Origin: Anaerolineales bacterium UBA3071
GTDB taxonomy: Bacteria; Chloroflexota; Anaerolineae; UBA3071
Direction: 5' to 3'
DNA: 14,123 bases
NCBI GenBank assembly: GCA_002366755.1
Contig: DFBV01000256.1
Coordinates: 1-14,123 of the forward strand
The notes under the pieces are model-generated. The model saw nothing but the letters and a program-made list of their open reading frames with translations, made no database searches and was not told the origin of the DNA. Of this stretch, positions 5,770 through 12,442 are shown piece after piece. Position 1 is the first letter of the stretch. Each line of letters starts with the position of its first letter. The translations under genes and the position numbers were made by a program.

Positions 5770-7221
5770 TCACATCTCCTCGCCAACCCCGGCCAGTTCC
5801 GCGCCTGCCCGCAGCAATGCCTCCACCTGATCGTCGCTCCTTCCCTCCGCGTAGATGCGCAGCACAGGCTCCGTACCCGAAGGACGGATCAGCAGCCAGC
5901 CATCGCCGGTCAGCAGATACTTCACCCCATCTCGCTTGTTGATCGAGGCGACCCTCTGTCCGCTGAGTTTATCAGGGATATTAGCTGTGAGGCGAGCCAC
6001 CATCTCCTGCTTGTTGTAAGGGCGATTGGGTGGCACTCTCACATCCCGTCGCTTATAGACGCAAGGCCCGACGTCGGCCATCAGATCGTCCACCAGATCG
6101 TCCAGCGAGCCGCCGCTGGCAGCCACGATCTCTGTCAGCAGCAGGCCCATGAGGACGCCATCCCCCTCAGGGATATGGCCCAGTACGCTGATACCTCCCG
6201 ACTCCTCGCCGCCGATGAGCACCCGCTCCTGCAGCATCAGGTCGCTGATGTAGTTGAAGCCTACTGGCGTTTCGTGTAGCGGCAGGCCGTAGCGCTCCGC
6301 AAGGCGGTTGATCATCTGTGTGGTGGAGACGGTCTTGACCACCGCACCGCGCCAGCCGCGCTGCTCCACGAGATAGCGCAAGGTGAGGGCGAAGATGCAG
6401 TGGGGATCCACGAAACGTCCGCTGGGGGCGACAGCGCCAATGCGGTCGGCGTCGCCGTCGGTGGCGAGCCCCAGGTCCCAGATACCGCTCCCCACCGCTT
6501 CCAGCAGCGAACTCAGATGGCGACCGATGGGCTCGGGATGCAGTCCGCCGAAGCCAGGGTTCATCTCACCGTGGATCTCGTCCACTTCCACACCGGCCTC
6601 AGCCAACAGACGACTCAGATAACCTCGCCCTGAACCATACATGGGATCCACCAGCACCCGTAGGGCACTGCGTCTCAGAACGTCAAAATCCACCAGATGG
6701 CGCACGTGCTCAGCGTAATCGGGGTAGGGATGGAAGCGCTGGATGCGGCCCTCAGCCAACGCCTGCTCGTAGTCCGCCATGCGGGGGGCAGTCTCGTGCG
6801 TTTCGTTAGCCTTCAGGTATCGCTCCACCCGTCGCCCCACTTCGGGGCCTACAGAACCGCCGTAGGATGCCTTGAGCTTGACGCCGTTGTAGCGAGGAGC
6901 ATTGTGGCTGGCGGTGATCATCACACCGCCGATTGCCTGCCTTTGGACAATAGCATGGGAGATCGTAGGTGTAGGAGCAGCTGCCTGCGCTAGATAGACC
7001 TGAATGTCGTTGCCCGCCAACACGCGGGCCACAACGGCTGCGTAGCGGTCGGAGAGGAAGCGAGTGTCGAACCCCACCACCATCAAAGGGGGTACATCCG
7101 ACGAGGCCACATCCGCCAACACCCAGTCGGCGATAGCCTGCGACACCTTGCGCAGGTTGTCAAAGGTGAACTCGTCGCTGATGACGGCCCGCCAGCCGTC
7201 GGTACCAAACTCGATGGACAT
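5770..7221 (-). CDS. Phosphoglucomutase/phosphomannomutase family protein
   Basis: The 483-residue product is an alpha-D-phosphohexomutase. Four signatures are intact: the phosphoserine loop TASHNA (103-108, Ser105), the Mg2+ loop DGDADR (255-260), the sugar-binding GEESGG (338-343) and the phosphate-binding RPSGTEP (446-452). The N-terminal FGTDGWRAVI is also typical. The enzyme interconverts hexose-1- and hexose-6-phosphates, feeding nucleotide-sugar and glycan synthesis; specificity for glucose, mannose or glucosamine cannot be decided. The TASHN motif is followed by Ala rather than the more common Pro. The ATG at 7219-7221 follows GGAGG directly upstream and begins the conserved sequence; a longer frame to 7281 would translate the minisatellite. 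The IMPase-family gene follows at once, so the pair forms a sugar-phosphate operon. Confidence 0.95.
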   Translation of the reverse strand: MSIEFGTDGWRAVISDEFTFDNLRKVSQAIADWVLADVASSDVPPLMVVGFDTRFLSDRYAAVVARVLAGNDIQVYLAQAAAPTPTISHAIVQRQAIGGVMITASHNAPRYNGVKLKASYGGSVGPEVGRRVERYLKANETHETAPRMADYEQALAEGRIQRFHPYPDYAEHVRHLVDFDVLRRSALRVLVDPMYGSGRGYLSRLLAEAGVEVDEIHGEMNPGFGGLHPEPIGRHLSSLLEAVGSGIWDLGLATDGDADRIGAVAPSGRFVDPHCIFALTLRYLVEQRGWRGAVVKTVSTTQMINRLAERYGLPLHETPVGFNYISDLMLQERVLIGGEESGGISVLGHIPEGDGVLMGLLLTEIVAASGGSLDDLVDDLMADVGPCVYKRRDVRVPPNRPYNKQEMVARLTANIPDKLSGQRVASINKRDGVKYLLTGDGWLLIRPSGTEPVLRIYAEGRSDDQVEALLRAGAELAGVGEEM

Positions 7222-7240
7222 AGATCCTCCAGCAAACTGG

Positions 7241-7566
7241 TCAGCCGATGAAGCTGATGAAGCCGATGAAACGGACAACAATCAGATTGATCGGCTCAGT
7301 TGAGCGATTCGGTGTCGCCGTGCGATGAAGCCAATGAAACCAATGAAGCCGATGAAGCCGATGAAACGGACAACAATCAGATTGATCGGCTCAGTTGAGC
7401 GATTCGGTGTCGCCGTGCGATGAAGCCAATGAAGCCGATGAAGCCGATGAAACGGACAACAATCAGATTGATCGGCTCAGTTGAGCGATTCGGTGTCGCC
7501 GTGCGATGAAGGTGATGAAGCCGATGAAGCCGATGAAACGGATAACAATCAGATTGATCGGCTCAA
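7241..7566. repeat. Compound minisatellite: four units of 86-95 bp with nested 9-bp repeats
   Basis: The core beginning GATGAAACGGA recurs at 7265, 7360, 7446 and 7532, giving periods of 95, 86 and 86 bases. The 9-base difference equals one extra copy of the nested unit (GATGAAGCC and variants such as CCAATGAAA), so the array varies at two scales. Each of the first three full units ends with a 21-base block (7299-7319, 7394-7414, 7480-7500) that matches 20 of 21 bases with 7635-7655, the SpoU motif-3 coding sequence of the neighbouring methyltransferase gene. The fourth unit diverges at the methyltransferase stop codon. The array fills the gap between the methyltransferase and mutase genes. 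Confidence 0.95.
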
Positions 7567-8354
7567 TCGGCTGATTCTTGAACTCTGCGCTGGCGCGCAG
7601 CTTCGAAGAGGATAACGGCTGCCGCCGTGGCAGCGTTGAGTGATTCGGTGTCGCCGCACATTGGGATACGTAACTGGCCGTGGGCCAGAGCGACAGCCTT
7701 GTCGCTGGACCCTGTCGCCTCGCCACCGATGATCAGCGCCGCCTGCGCGCACCAATTCACAGTATCGTAGGCCTGTTCTCCCTGAGCATCAGCCAGCCAC
7801 ACAGTGAGGCCGCTGAGGCGCTCGGCGATTCCGTGCCAGCCCAGGCCCACAGCCAAGGGCAAGCGGAAATGCGCTCCCATGGCTGCCCGCACCACCTTGG
7901 AGTTGTAGGGGTCTACCGTCCCTGGTCCCAGCAACACCTCGTCCACCCCTGCCGCGGCGGCGGTGCGCAGGAGTGTGCCCAGGTTGCCAGGATCGCGCAG
8001 GCGATCAAGGACCAGTACCAGGTTGGACGCAGCCGGCGGTCGTAGCTGGGGCTGCGGGACGACGGCCACGATGCCCTGCGGTGTCACCATCTCACTCAAG
8101 GAATGCAGCACGGTTTCGGCGACGGCAAAGCAGGGAACGTCCGCAGCGCGCGCCTGGGCCAGGAGCGCCTGGGCTCGGGGCGACTCAGATCGTTCAGGCT
8201 GGAAAAAGAGGAGAGCGGGGATGCACCCCGCCCTCATGGCTTCTTCCAGCAGACGTACGCCCTCGACCAGCAAGCGCCCCTCTCGAGTCCGCTGACGACG
8301 CCGGCGCAGCGAGCGGGCATATTTGACCTTCTCGTTGGCCAGGCTGGTGATCAT
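7563..8354 (-). CDS. TrmH/SpoU-family RNA 2'-O-methyltransferase
   Basis: The 263-residue product has an N-terminal substrate-binding domain (about 1-100, with LRRRRQRTREGRLLVEGVRLL) and a C-terminal SpoU domain. The SpoU motifs are present: motif 1 DRLRDPGNLGTLLRTA (117-132), motif 2 LIIGGEATG (207-215) and motif 3 IPMCGDTESLNAATA (230-244). They form the knotted SAM-binding site. Members methylate the 2'-OH of ribose in rRNA or tRNA; the target here is unknown, but genes of this kind often sit beside rplT, as this one does (81 bases downstream of it), suggesting 23S rRNA. The ATG at 8352-8354 starts the conserved MITSLANEKVK, although no clear ribosome binding site precedes it. The 3' end runs into the minisatellite, and a piece of its motif-3 sequence is copied there. 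Confidence 0.92.
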   Translation of the reverse strand: MITSLANEKVKYARSLRRRRQRTREGRLLVEGVRLLEEAMRAGCIPALLFFQPERSESPRAQALLAQARAADVPCFAVAETVLHSLSEMVTPQGIVAVVPQPQLRPPAASNLVLVLDRLRDPGNLGTLLRTAAAAGVDEVLLGPGTVDPYNSKVVRAAMGAHFRLPLAVGLGWHGIAERLSGLTVWLADAQGEQAYDTVNWCAQAALIIGGEATGSSDKAVALAHGQLRIPMCGDTESLNAATAAAVILFEAARQRRVQESAD

Positions 8355-8435
8355 AGAGAAAACATCCGAAAACCCCGAAGAGCCAACCCCCTGTCGGCCA
8401 CTGGGAGCCAACTTTGCTGGCCTTTGGGATAGACT

Positions 8436-8795
8436 CTACGTGCCGACGGCAGTTCGCGCCACGTTAACCAGTTGGGAAAACGCTGCGGAATCGCGCACCG
8501 CCAGGTCGGCTAGCATCTTACGATCCACCTCCACGCCCGCCTGCTGCAGACCGTGGATGAAACGGCTATAGGACAGACCATTCTGCCGCGCCGCAGCGTT
8601 GATGCGGGTGATCCACAGGCGACGGAAATCACGCTTGCGATCGCGGCGGTCGCGATGCGCATACCACAGGGACTTCATCATCGCTTCGTTGGCACGGCGA
8701 TAGAGGCGATGCTTGGTATCGTATTGTCCCTTGGTGATTTTGAGTACTTTCTTGTGCCGCTTGCGCGCAGTCACACCTCGTTTGACTCTGGGCAT
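8436..8795 (-). CDS. rplT: 50S ribosomal protein L20
   Basis: The 119-residue product is full length and clearly L20. It has the basic N-terminal extension MPRVKRGVTARKRHKKVLK, the segment YRRANEAMMKSLWYAHRDRR, and the C-terminal globular part RLWITRINAAARQNGLSYS. L20 binds 23S rRNA early in 50S assembly and in several bacteria also represses its own operon. The start follows GAGGAAGAG. It lies 49 bases after rpmI in the conserved infC-rpmI-rplT order. Confidence 0.98.
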   Translation of the reverse strand: MPRVKRGVTARKRHKKVLKITKGQYDTKHRLYRRANEAMMKSLWYAHRDRRDRKRDFRRLWITRINAAARQNGLSYSRFIHGLQQAGVEVDRKMLADLAVRDSAAFSQLVNVARTAVGT

Positions 8796-8844
8796 ATCTC
8801 TTCCTCACACTCGTTCCAATAAGCTCATCATCTTCTGGGACAGC

Positions 8845-9054
8845 TTACTTCTTCTTCAAATAGGGCGCCAGTTTGCGCACGCGCGTGCGGGTCCCCTTGT
8901 GAGTGACCTCGAAGGTTTCGTCGAATTGTCGCTTCACTCGTTTCGGCTTCTTGCGCCTCAGGTGGCTTTTTCCGGTTTTGGTGCGCATCAGCTTGCCTTT
9001 GCCGCTGTAGCGCAGCCGTTTGGCTGTGGCTTTATGCGTTTTGATCTTGGGCAT
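8845..9054 (-). CDS. rpmI: 50S ribosomal protein L35
   Basis: The 69-residue product is full-length L35: MPKIKTHKATAKRLRYSGKGK at the start, then the basic KSHLRRKKPKRVKR and the tail RKLAPYLKKK. It is a small, very basic protein of the large ribosomal subunit. The ATG follows GAGGT at a good distance. It sits between infC and rplT as usual, but the gap to infC (336 bases) is much longer than the short spacer normally seen. Confidence 0.97.
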   Translation of the reverse strand: MPKIKTHKATAKRLRYSGKGKLMRTKTGKSHLRRKKPKRVKRQFDETFEVTHKGTRTRVRKLAPYLKKK

Positions 9055-9130
9055 AGTTACCTCACTTCACTGCGCGAAAGCGCACTTCATTCAGAGAGGA
9101 GTACTACAGTGTCTACCATTCCCAGGGAGA

Positions 9131-9190
9131 CGTGAAACGTGATGCGTGAAACGTGACCTGGTCACACGTTTCACGTTTTACGCTTCACGC
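9131..9190. repeat. Imperfect inverted repeat of CGTGAAACGTGA-type units
   Basis: The left half (9131-9157) holds two copies of CGTGAAACGTGA and the right half (9161-9190) a near reverse complement, with CTG between them. A 2-base insertion and a few mismatches break the arms. Similar CGTAAA units occur at 13936-13951 after gltX. It looks like a dispersed intergenic repeat rather than a terminator. Confidence 0.6.
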
Positions 9191-9266
9191 CGGGCCTGGC
9201 AATCACCCCAGTGCAGGAGCGATCCTCTCTGCCAGCTCCTATGTGCTCCTTAGCATATCAATGCAC

Positions 9267-9321
9267 ACAAGCCCCCTCGCTGCTGAAGGGGAGAACCGCT
9301 CCCCTGTGCGAGGGGGTTTGT
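9267..9321 (-). promoter_or_regulatory. Large stem-loop upstream of rpmI, candidate ribosomal-protein leader
   Basis: A 9-bp stem (CCCCCTCGC 9272-9280 with GCGAGGGGG 9308-9316) is extended by ACAA/TTGT (9267-9270 with 9318-9321). An asymmetric internal loop (6 and 2 bases) separates it from a perfect 7-bp inner stem (AGGGGAG 9287-9293 with CTCCCCT 9299-9305) capped by 5 bases. No U tract follows. It lies in the transcript just before rpmI-rplT, where L20 or processing control could act; the function is inferred. Confidence 0.55.
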
Positions 9322-9390
9322 CGGCTACGTTTCTCGGTTGGAAGCCGAAGGCACCGTGCTCCGAAAGGCTCTCAGTGAGCCAATAAGATG

Positions 9391-10017
9391 TCAGCTCTCC
9401 AGGGCTTCGGAGGGGTTCTCAGACGCCCCGCTCTCATCGGGACCGGACTCTCCCGTCGCTGGTGCCTCCGCATCCTCTTTCTTCGATTGGGCTCGCGTCT
9501 TCTTGCCGGGGGCTGGGGCCAAGACCATCAGCATCGTACGCCCCTGGCGAGTAGGTCGCTGTTCCACCTCCCCGACGTCCGACAACTCATCGGCGATCCG
9601 CTGCAGTAAAGTCAGCGCCACCTCAGGATGCGTCACCTCTCGGCCACGAAAACGCAGCCATACTTTGACCTTGGCGCCGCGCTGCAGGAAACGGCGGGCA
9701 GCACGGACGCGAACGGCGATGTCGTGCTCACCGGTCTTTGGGCGAAGTCGGATTTCCTTGATCTCGACTCTCTTCTGCGAACGGCGAGCCTCCTTCTCCC
9801 GCTTGGTCTGTTCGAACCGATACTTGCCGTAGTCCTGTATACGACAGACAGGCGGGTTAGCCTGAGGGGCGATCTCGATCAGATCCAGTCCGCCCTCATA
9901 GGCCAGATCCAGCGCCCTACGGACGGGCATGATGCCGACCTGTTTGCCGTCAGCACCGATCACCCGTACCTCGCGAGCGTGGATCGCTTCATTGATGCGT
10001 GTTCTTTGTCTGGCGAT
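9391..10017 (-). CDS. infC: Translation initiation factor IF-3, apparently starting at an AUC codon
   Basis: The 208-residue product has the IF-3 N-domain (INEAI at 8-12, then REVRVIGADGKQVGIMPVRRAL, ending around DYGKYRFEQTKREKEARR) and C-domain (IKEIRLRPKTGEHD to the FRGREVTHPEVALTLLQRI segment). IF-3 binds the 30S subunit and rejects poor start codons. The first ordinary start codon in frame is GTG at 9961-9963, but the conserved RINEAIHAREVR lies upstream of it. An in-frame TGA lies four codons before ATC at 10015-10017, and no ATG, GTG, TTG or CTG occurs between. GAGG sits 7 bases before that ATC, the right distance. A non-canonical start fits the known autoregulation of infC in E. coli, which uses AUU. 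The last 35 or so residues form an acidic, Ser/Glu/Pro-rich tail beyond the usual end. Confidence 0.93.
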   Translation of the reverse strand: MARQRTRINEAIHAREVRVIGADGKQVGIMPVRRALDLAYEGGLDLIEIAPQANPPVCRIQDYGKYRFEQTKREKEARRSQKRVEIKEIRLRPKTGEHDIAVRVRAARRFLQRGAKVKVWLRFRGREVTHPEVALTLLQRIADELSDVGEVEQRPTRQGRTMLMVLAPAPGKKTRAQSKKEDAEAPATGESGPDESGASENPSEALES

Positions 10018-10098
10018 GCTAGTACCTCACAATCATTGCAACAACGGGACCTCAGCGTCCCATCACACCCCAGGCTCCCAGCCAGAGCCTCAATACAG
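10018..10098 (-). promoter_or_regulatory. infC leader with two hairpins
   Basis: The predicted 5' untranslated region of about 80 bases contains GGCTC/GAGCC with a 7-base loop (10073-10089) and GGGAC/GTCCC with a 6-base loop (10046-10061). The GAGG ribosome binding site is at 10025-10028. The twin hairpins might serve in feedback control of the infC operon; they match no known leader that I can name. Confidence 0.5.
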
Positions 10099-10104
10099 TG
10101 TTTT

Positions 10105-10133
10105 ACTATAGCACATCTGGGACAGGAAGTCAA
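10105..10133 (-). promoter_or_regulatory. Sigma70-type promoter for infC
   Basis: On the minus strand, TTGACT (10133-10128) and TATAGT (10110-10105) are separated by exactly 17 bases, with an extended -10 TGC just before TATAGT. Each hexamer matches consensus at five of six positions. Transcription would start near 10098. Confidence 0.85.
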
Positions 10134-10184
10134 ATCAGTTGACTGCCTTCTGGAACATGGCAAGCCGCGCCGCAGCCCCGCGCG

Positions 10185-10213
10185 TTGTCAAACCCGCCAA
10201 GTTGTGCTAAAAT
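10185..10213 (+). promoter_or_regulatory. Sigma70-type promoter for the DUF362-gltX operon
   Basis: TTGTCA (10185-10190) and TAAAAT (10208-10213) are separated by 17 bases, with an extended -10 TGC. Transcription would start near 10220, giving a leader of about 30 bases. It is divergent from the infC promoter 52 bases away. Confidence 0.82.
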
Positions 10214-10250
10214 GATCGTCAGTCTAAAGGCTACTGGACAGCATTGAGGA

Positions 10251-11441
10251 ATGATGGCTGCAAGCAAAGTTGCCTTGATCCGGGGCGACGACCGGCGAGA
10301 GAATATCCTGAAAGCACTAGACCTGGTCGGCGATCAGATCGATTGGGTGAGAAAGCAGCGCGTGCTCATCAAGCCCAACTTCGTCTCCACCGAGCGGCCT
10401 CTCTCGGCCACCCACGTGGAGGCGGTGCGAGCGCTGCTCGACTGGCTGCGCTGCCACTACGATGGTCCTGTCGTCATCGGCGAGGGCGCGGCGACCAGAA
10501 GCACCTGGGAGGGATTCGCCAACTATGGCTACCTGAGCCTGCCTGACGAGTATGCAGGCGTGGAACTGCGTGACCTCAACAGTGACGAGCCGGCGGCTGT
10601 GCGCGTGTTCGATCACCGCATGCGCCCGCTGACGCTGCACGTCGCCCGCACAGCGCTGGAGAGCGATTGCCGCATCGCCATCGGCCCGCCCAAGACCCAC
10701 GACGCAGTCATCGTCACCCTGTCGTTGAAGAACATGATCATGGGCAGCCTCATCAGCCGATGGGCTACCTGCCCGCCAGCGAATCTACTGGAAACCGCTC
10801 GAAGTGGCAGGGGCTGTGCCGATCAACCGATGCAGCCATCAGTTGGGTTTGCGCTGGCCGGCCGTGGCCTCTACGCCGATCTGCCTGTCTGGATCAAGAA
10901 CCTGTCGCTGATGGAATGGACAAAGGCGGCCTATCTCAGCCGCTCCAAGGGCAGCGATAAGCAACGGATGCACCAGAGCCTGCCGCTCCTCAATCTGAAC
11001 CTGTTCGCCCTGGCTCCATTGCTGCATCCGCACCTGAGCATCATTGACGGCTGGGAGGCCATGGAAGGGGACGGCCCCACGCATGGCGACGCTCTACCAT
11101 GGCGCATCGCCGTGGCCAGCGCTGATTTCCTGGCCGCCGACGCTCTGACAGCGGACTTGATGGGGTTCCCCATCGAAAGCGTAGGCTACCTGCACTACTG
11201 TCACCAGGCGGGGTTGGGCACCGGCTCACTGGAAGAGATGGACATCGTGAGCAACGTTGAGCCGGAGGCGGTGCGGCGCACCTTCCGCCCGTCGCCCACC
11301 TACCGCATACAGAGAAGATGGCAGATACGAGATACCGACCGATGGCTGCGCGAGGCGTTGAGACTCAACTCAGTTTGCAGGAAGTGGCGCTTCAATCCTC
11401 AGGTTCCTGCCCCGGCGGTCCAGGCAGGGGACGAGCGGTAA
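10251..11441 (+). CDS. DUF362 domain-containing protein
   Basis: The 396-residue product matches the DUF362 family. KPNFVS lies at 41-46, then a KTHDAVIVTLSLKNM segment at 148-162, and a DGWEAMEGDGPTHGD segment with ASADFLAADALTADLMGF toward the C-terminus. Many DUF362 proteins end in a ferredoxin-like 4Fe-4S domain; here there is no CxxCxxC cluster motif, so this is the cluster-free form. The biochemical role of the family is not settled. Two ATGs, at 10251 and 10254, follow GAGGA; the second has slightly better spacing. The stop codon overlaps the start of the next gene by one base, so it is the first gene of a coupled operon with a URO-D-fold protein and gltX. Confidence 0.85.
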   Translation: MMAASKVALIRGDDRRENILKALDLVGDQIDWVRKQRVLIKPNFVSTERPLSATHVEAVRALLDWLRCHYDGPVVIGEGAATRSTWEGFANYGYLSLPDEYAGVELRDLNSDEPAAVRVFDHRMRPLTLHVARTALESDCRIAIGPPKTHDAVIVTLSLKNMIMGSLISRWATCPPANLLETARSGRGCADQPMQPSVGFALAGRGLYADLPVWIKNLSLMEWTKAAYLSRSKGSDKQRMHQSLPLLNLNLFALAPLLHPHLSIIDGWEAMEGDGPTHGDALPWRIAVASADFLAADALTADLMGFPIESVGYLHYCHQAGLGTGSLEEMDIVSNVEPEAVRRTFRPSPTYRIQRRWQIRDTDRWLREALRLNSVCRKWRFNPQVPAPAVQAGDER

Positions 11442-12442
11442 TGAACGCTCGCCAGCGCTTTCTGGAGACGCTGCGTTTCGGCCAGCCAGACCGACCATCC
11501 ACCTACGACTTCCACATCCGGGACGACGTGTTGGAGCGCTGGTACGACGAGGGGTTCCCTCGCGGGGCGAGCGTTGCCGAGTTGTTCGGCCTTGATCGCT
11601 GGGAGCTTTTCGGTCCCCGCACAGACGTCTCGCTGAACTTGTACATGAGCGAGCCCTTCGAGGGGCGGCTGCGCAGGCGTGCCGACTTGCGGCGGCTGCG
11701 GCGAGGCTACGATGCTTCGAACCCGCGCCGCTACCCGCCTGACTGGAGCGAGCAGGTGCGGTGCTGGCGGGAGCGGGACTATCCGCTGGGCATCACGGCC
11801 TGGCGGGGCTGGCTGCAATCGCTGGCCGTCGGCGATTGGCTCAGCCTGCTAGACGTGCTCTACCTGGTGCACGATGACCCGAAGCTGCTGGACGAGATGA
11901 CAATGTTCATCACCGACTTCACGCTGGCGGTCATTGAACGGGCGTTGCGGGAGGTGCAGTTCGACTACGCCATCTTCGACGAGCCCATCGCCTCCAACCA
12001 CGCGCCGGTGGTCTCGCCGCCGCATTTCCGCCGTTTTCTGCTGCCCGCTTATCACCGCATCATCGAGCGGCTGCGGCAGGCGGGGATCGAGATTTTCATC
12101 TGGGATACGCACGGGCACGTGGGGCCGCTGCTGCCCGTCTGCCTGGAGGCGGGGATCAACTGCCTCTGGTCAGGCGACAGCAAGCCTTCGGGCACCGACT
12201 ACGTACCGCTGCGGTCCCGCTACGGGCGGTGGCTGGCGCTCATCGGCGGCATTGATCTGCGGGTGCTATACCAGGACGAAGCGGCCATCCGCGCTGAAAT
12301 CGAGACCACCGTGCCTCCACTCCTGGCCAGCGGCGGCTACGTGCCCATGGTGGACGGCCGGTTGCGCCGCGGGGTGCCGTATCGGAACTATGTGCTGTAT
12401 CGGACGCTGATCCAACAGACGACCAGAGGAGATAACCCATGA
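11441..12442 (+). CDS. URO-D-fold protein (uroporphyrinogen decarboxylase family), not HemE
   Basis: The 333-residue product shows the family's late motifs. FDEPIASNHAPVVSPPHFRRF lies at about 179-199, followed by LPAYHRIIERLRQAGI, then the DTHGHVGPLLPVCLEAGIN segment (222-240). The N-terminal MNARQRFLETLRFGQPDRP is also typical of the wider family. The RQAGRYMPEYR signature of true HemE is missing, so it is probably not uroporphyrinogen decarboxylase. The wider family includes cobamide- and corrinoid-dependent methyltransferases; His224, His226, Cys234 and Cys241 could be metal ligands, but that is a guess. The ATG overlaps the previous stop by one base (TAATG) and its own stop overlaps the gltX start by four (ATGA). 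An in-frame ATG at 11318 was rejected because it lies deep inside the DUF362 gene. Confidence 0.82.
   Translation: MNARQRFLETLRFGQPDRPSTYDFHIRDDVLERWYDEGFPRGASVAELFGLDRWELFGPRTDVSLNLYMSEPFEGRLRRRADLRRLRRGYDASNPRRYPPDWSEQVRCWRERDYPLGITAWRGWLQSLAVGDWLSLLDVLYLVHDDPKLLDEMTMFITDFTLAVIERALREVQFDYAIFDEPIASNHAPVVSPPHFRRFLLPAYHRIIERLRQAGIEIFIWDTHGHVGPLLPVCLEAGINCLWSGDSKPSGTDYVPLRSRYGRWLALIGGIDLRVLYQDEAAIRAEIETTVPPLLASGGYVPMVDGRLRRGVPYRNYVLYRTLIQQTTRGDNP

Larger units (their letters stand above)
9055..9390. other. Long infC-rpmI intergenic region (336 bases)
   Basis: No gene is seen here. Reading along the minus strand from the infC stop it holds a 5-bp hairpin (9367-9381), the large stem-loop at 9267-9321, an imperfect inverted repeat of CGTGAAACGT-type units (9131-9190) and the rpmI ribosome binding site. 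Confidence 0.8.

Noticed and set aside
5016..6279. Long plus-strand open frames opposite the IMPase-family and mutase genes
   Set aside because: They are antisense to two genes with intact catalytic motifs and have compositionally odd, unrecognisable products; this is typical of GC-rich DNA.
7241..7566. CRISPR array from regularly spaced repeats
   Set aside because: The sequence between repeat cores is itself nearly identical from unit to unit and made of 9-bp repeats, so there are no unique spacers. No cas gene is present.
7463..7755. Minus-strand open frames with FIGFIGFI-type repeats
   Set aside because: They are translations of the minisatellite and overlap the end of the methyltransferase gene; they have no ribosome binding site or conserved domain.
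9267..9321. Intrinsic terminator after infC
   Set aside because: The stem is strong, but no U tract follows on the minus strand, and rpmI-rplT lie downstream in the conserved operon order.
11441..12442. hemE (true uroporphyrinogen decarboxylase) in a heme operon with gltX
   Set aside because: The N-terminal HemE signature RQAGRYMPEYR is absent and no other heme gene is present.
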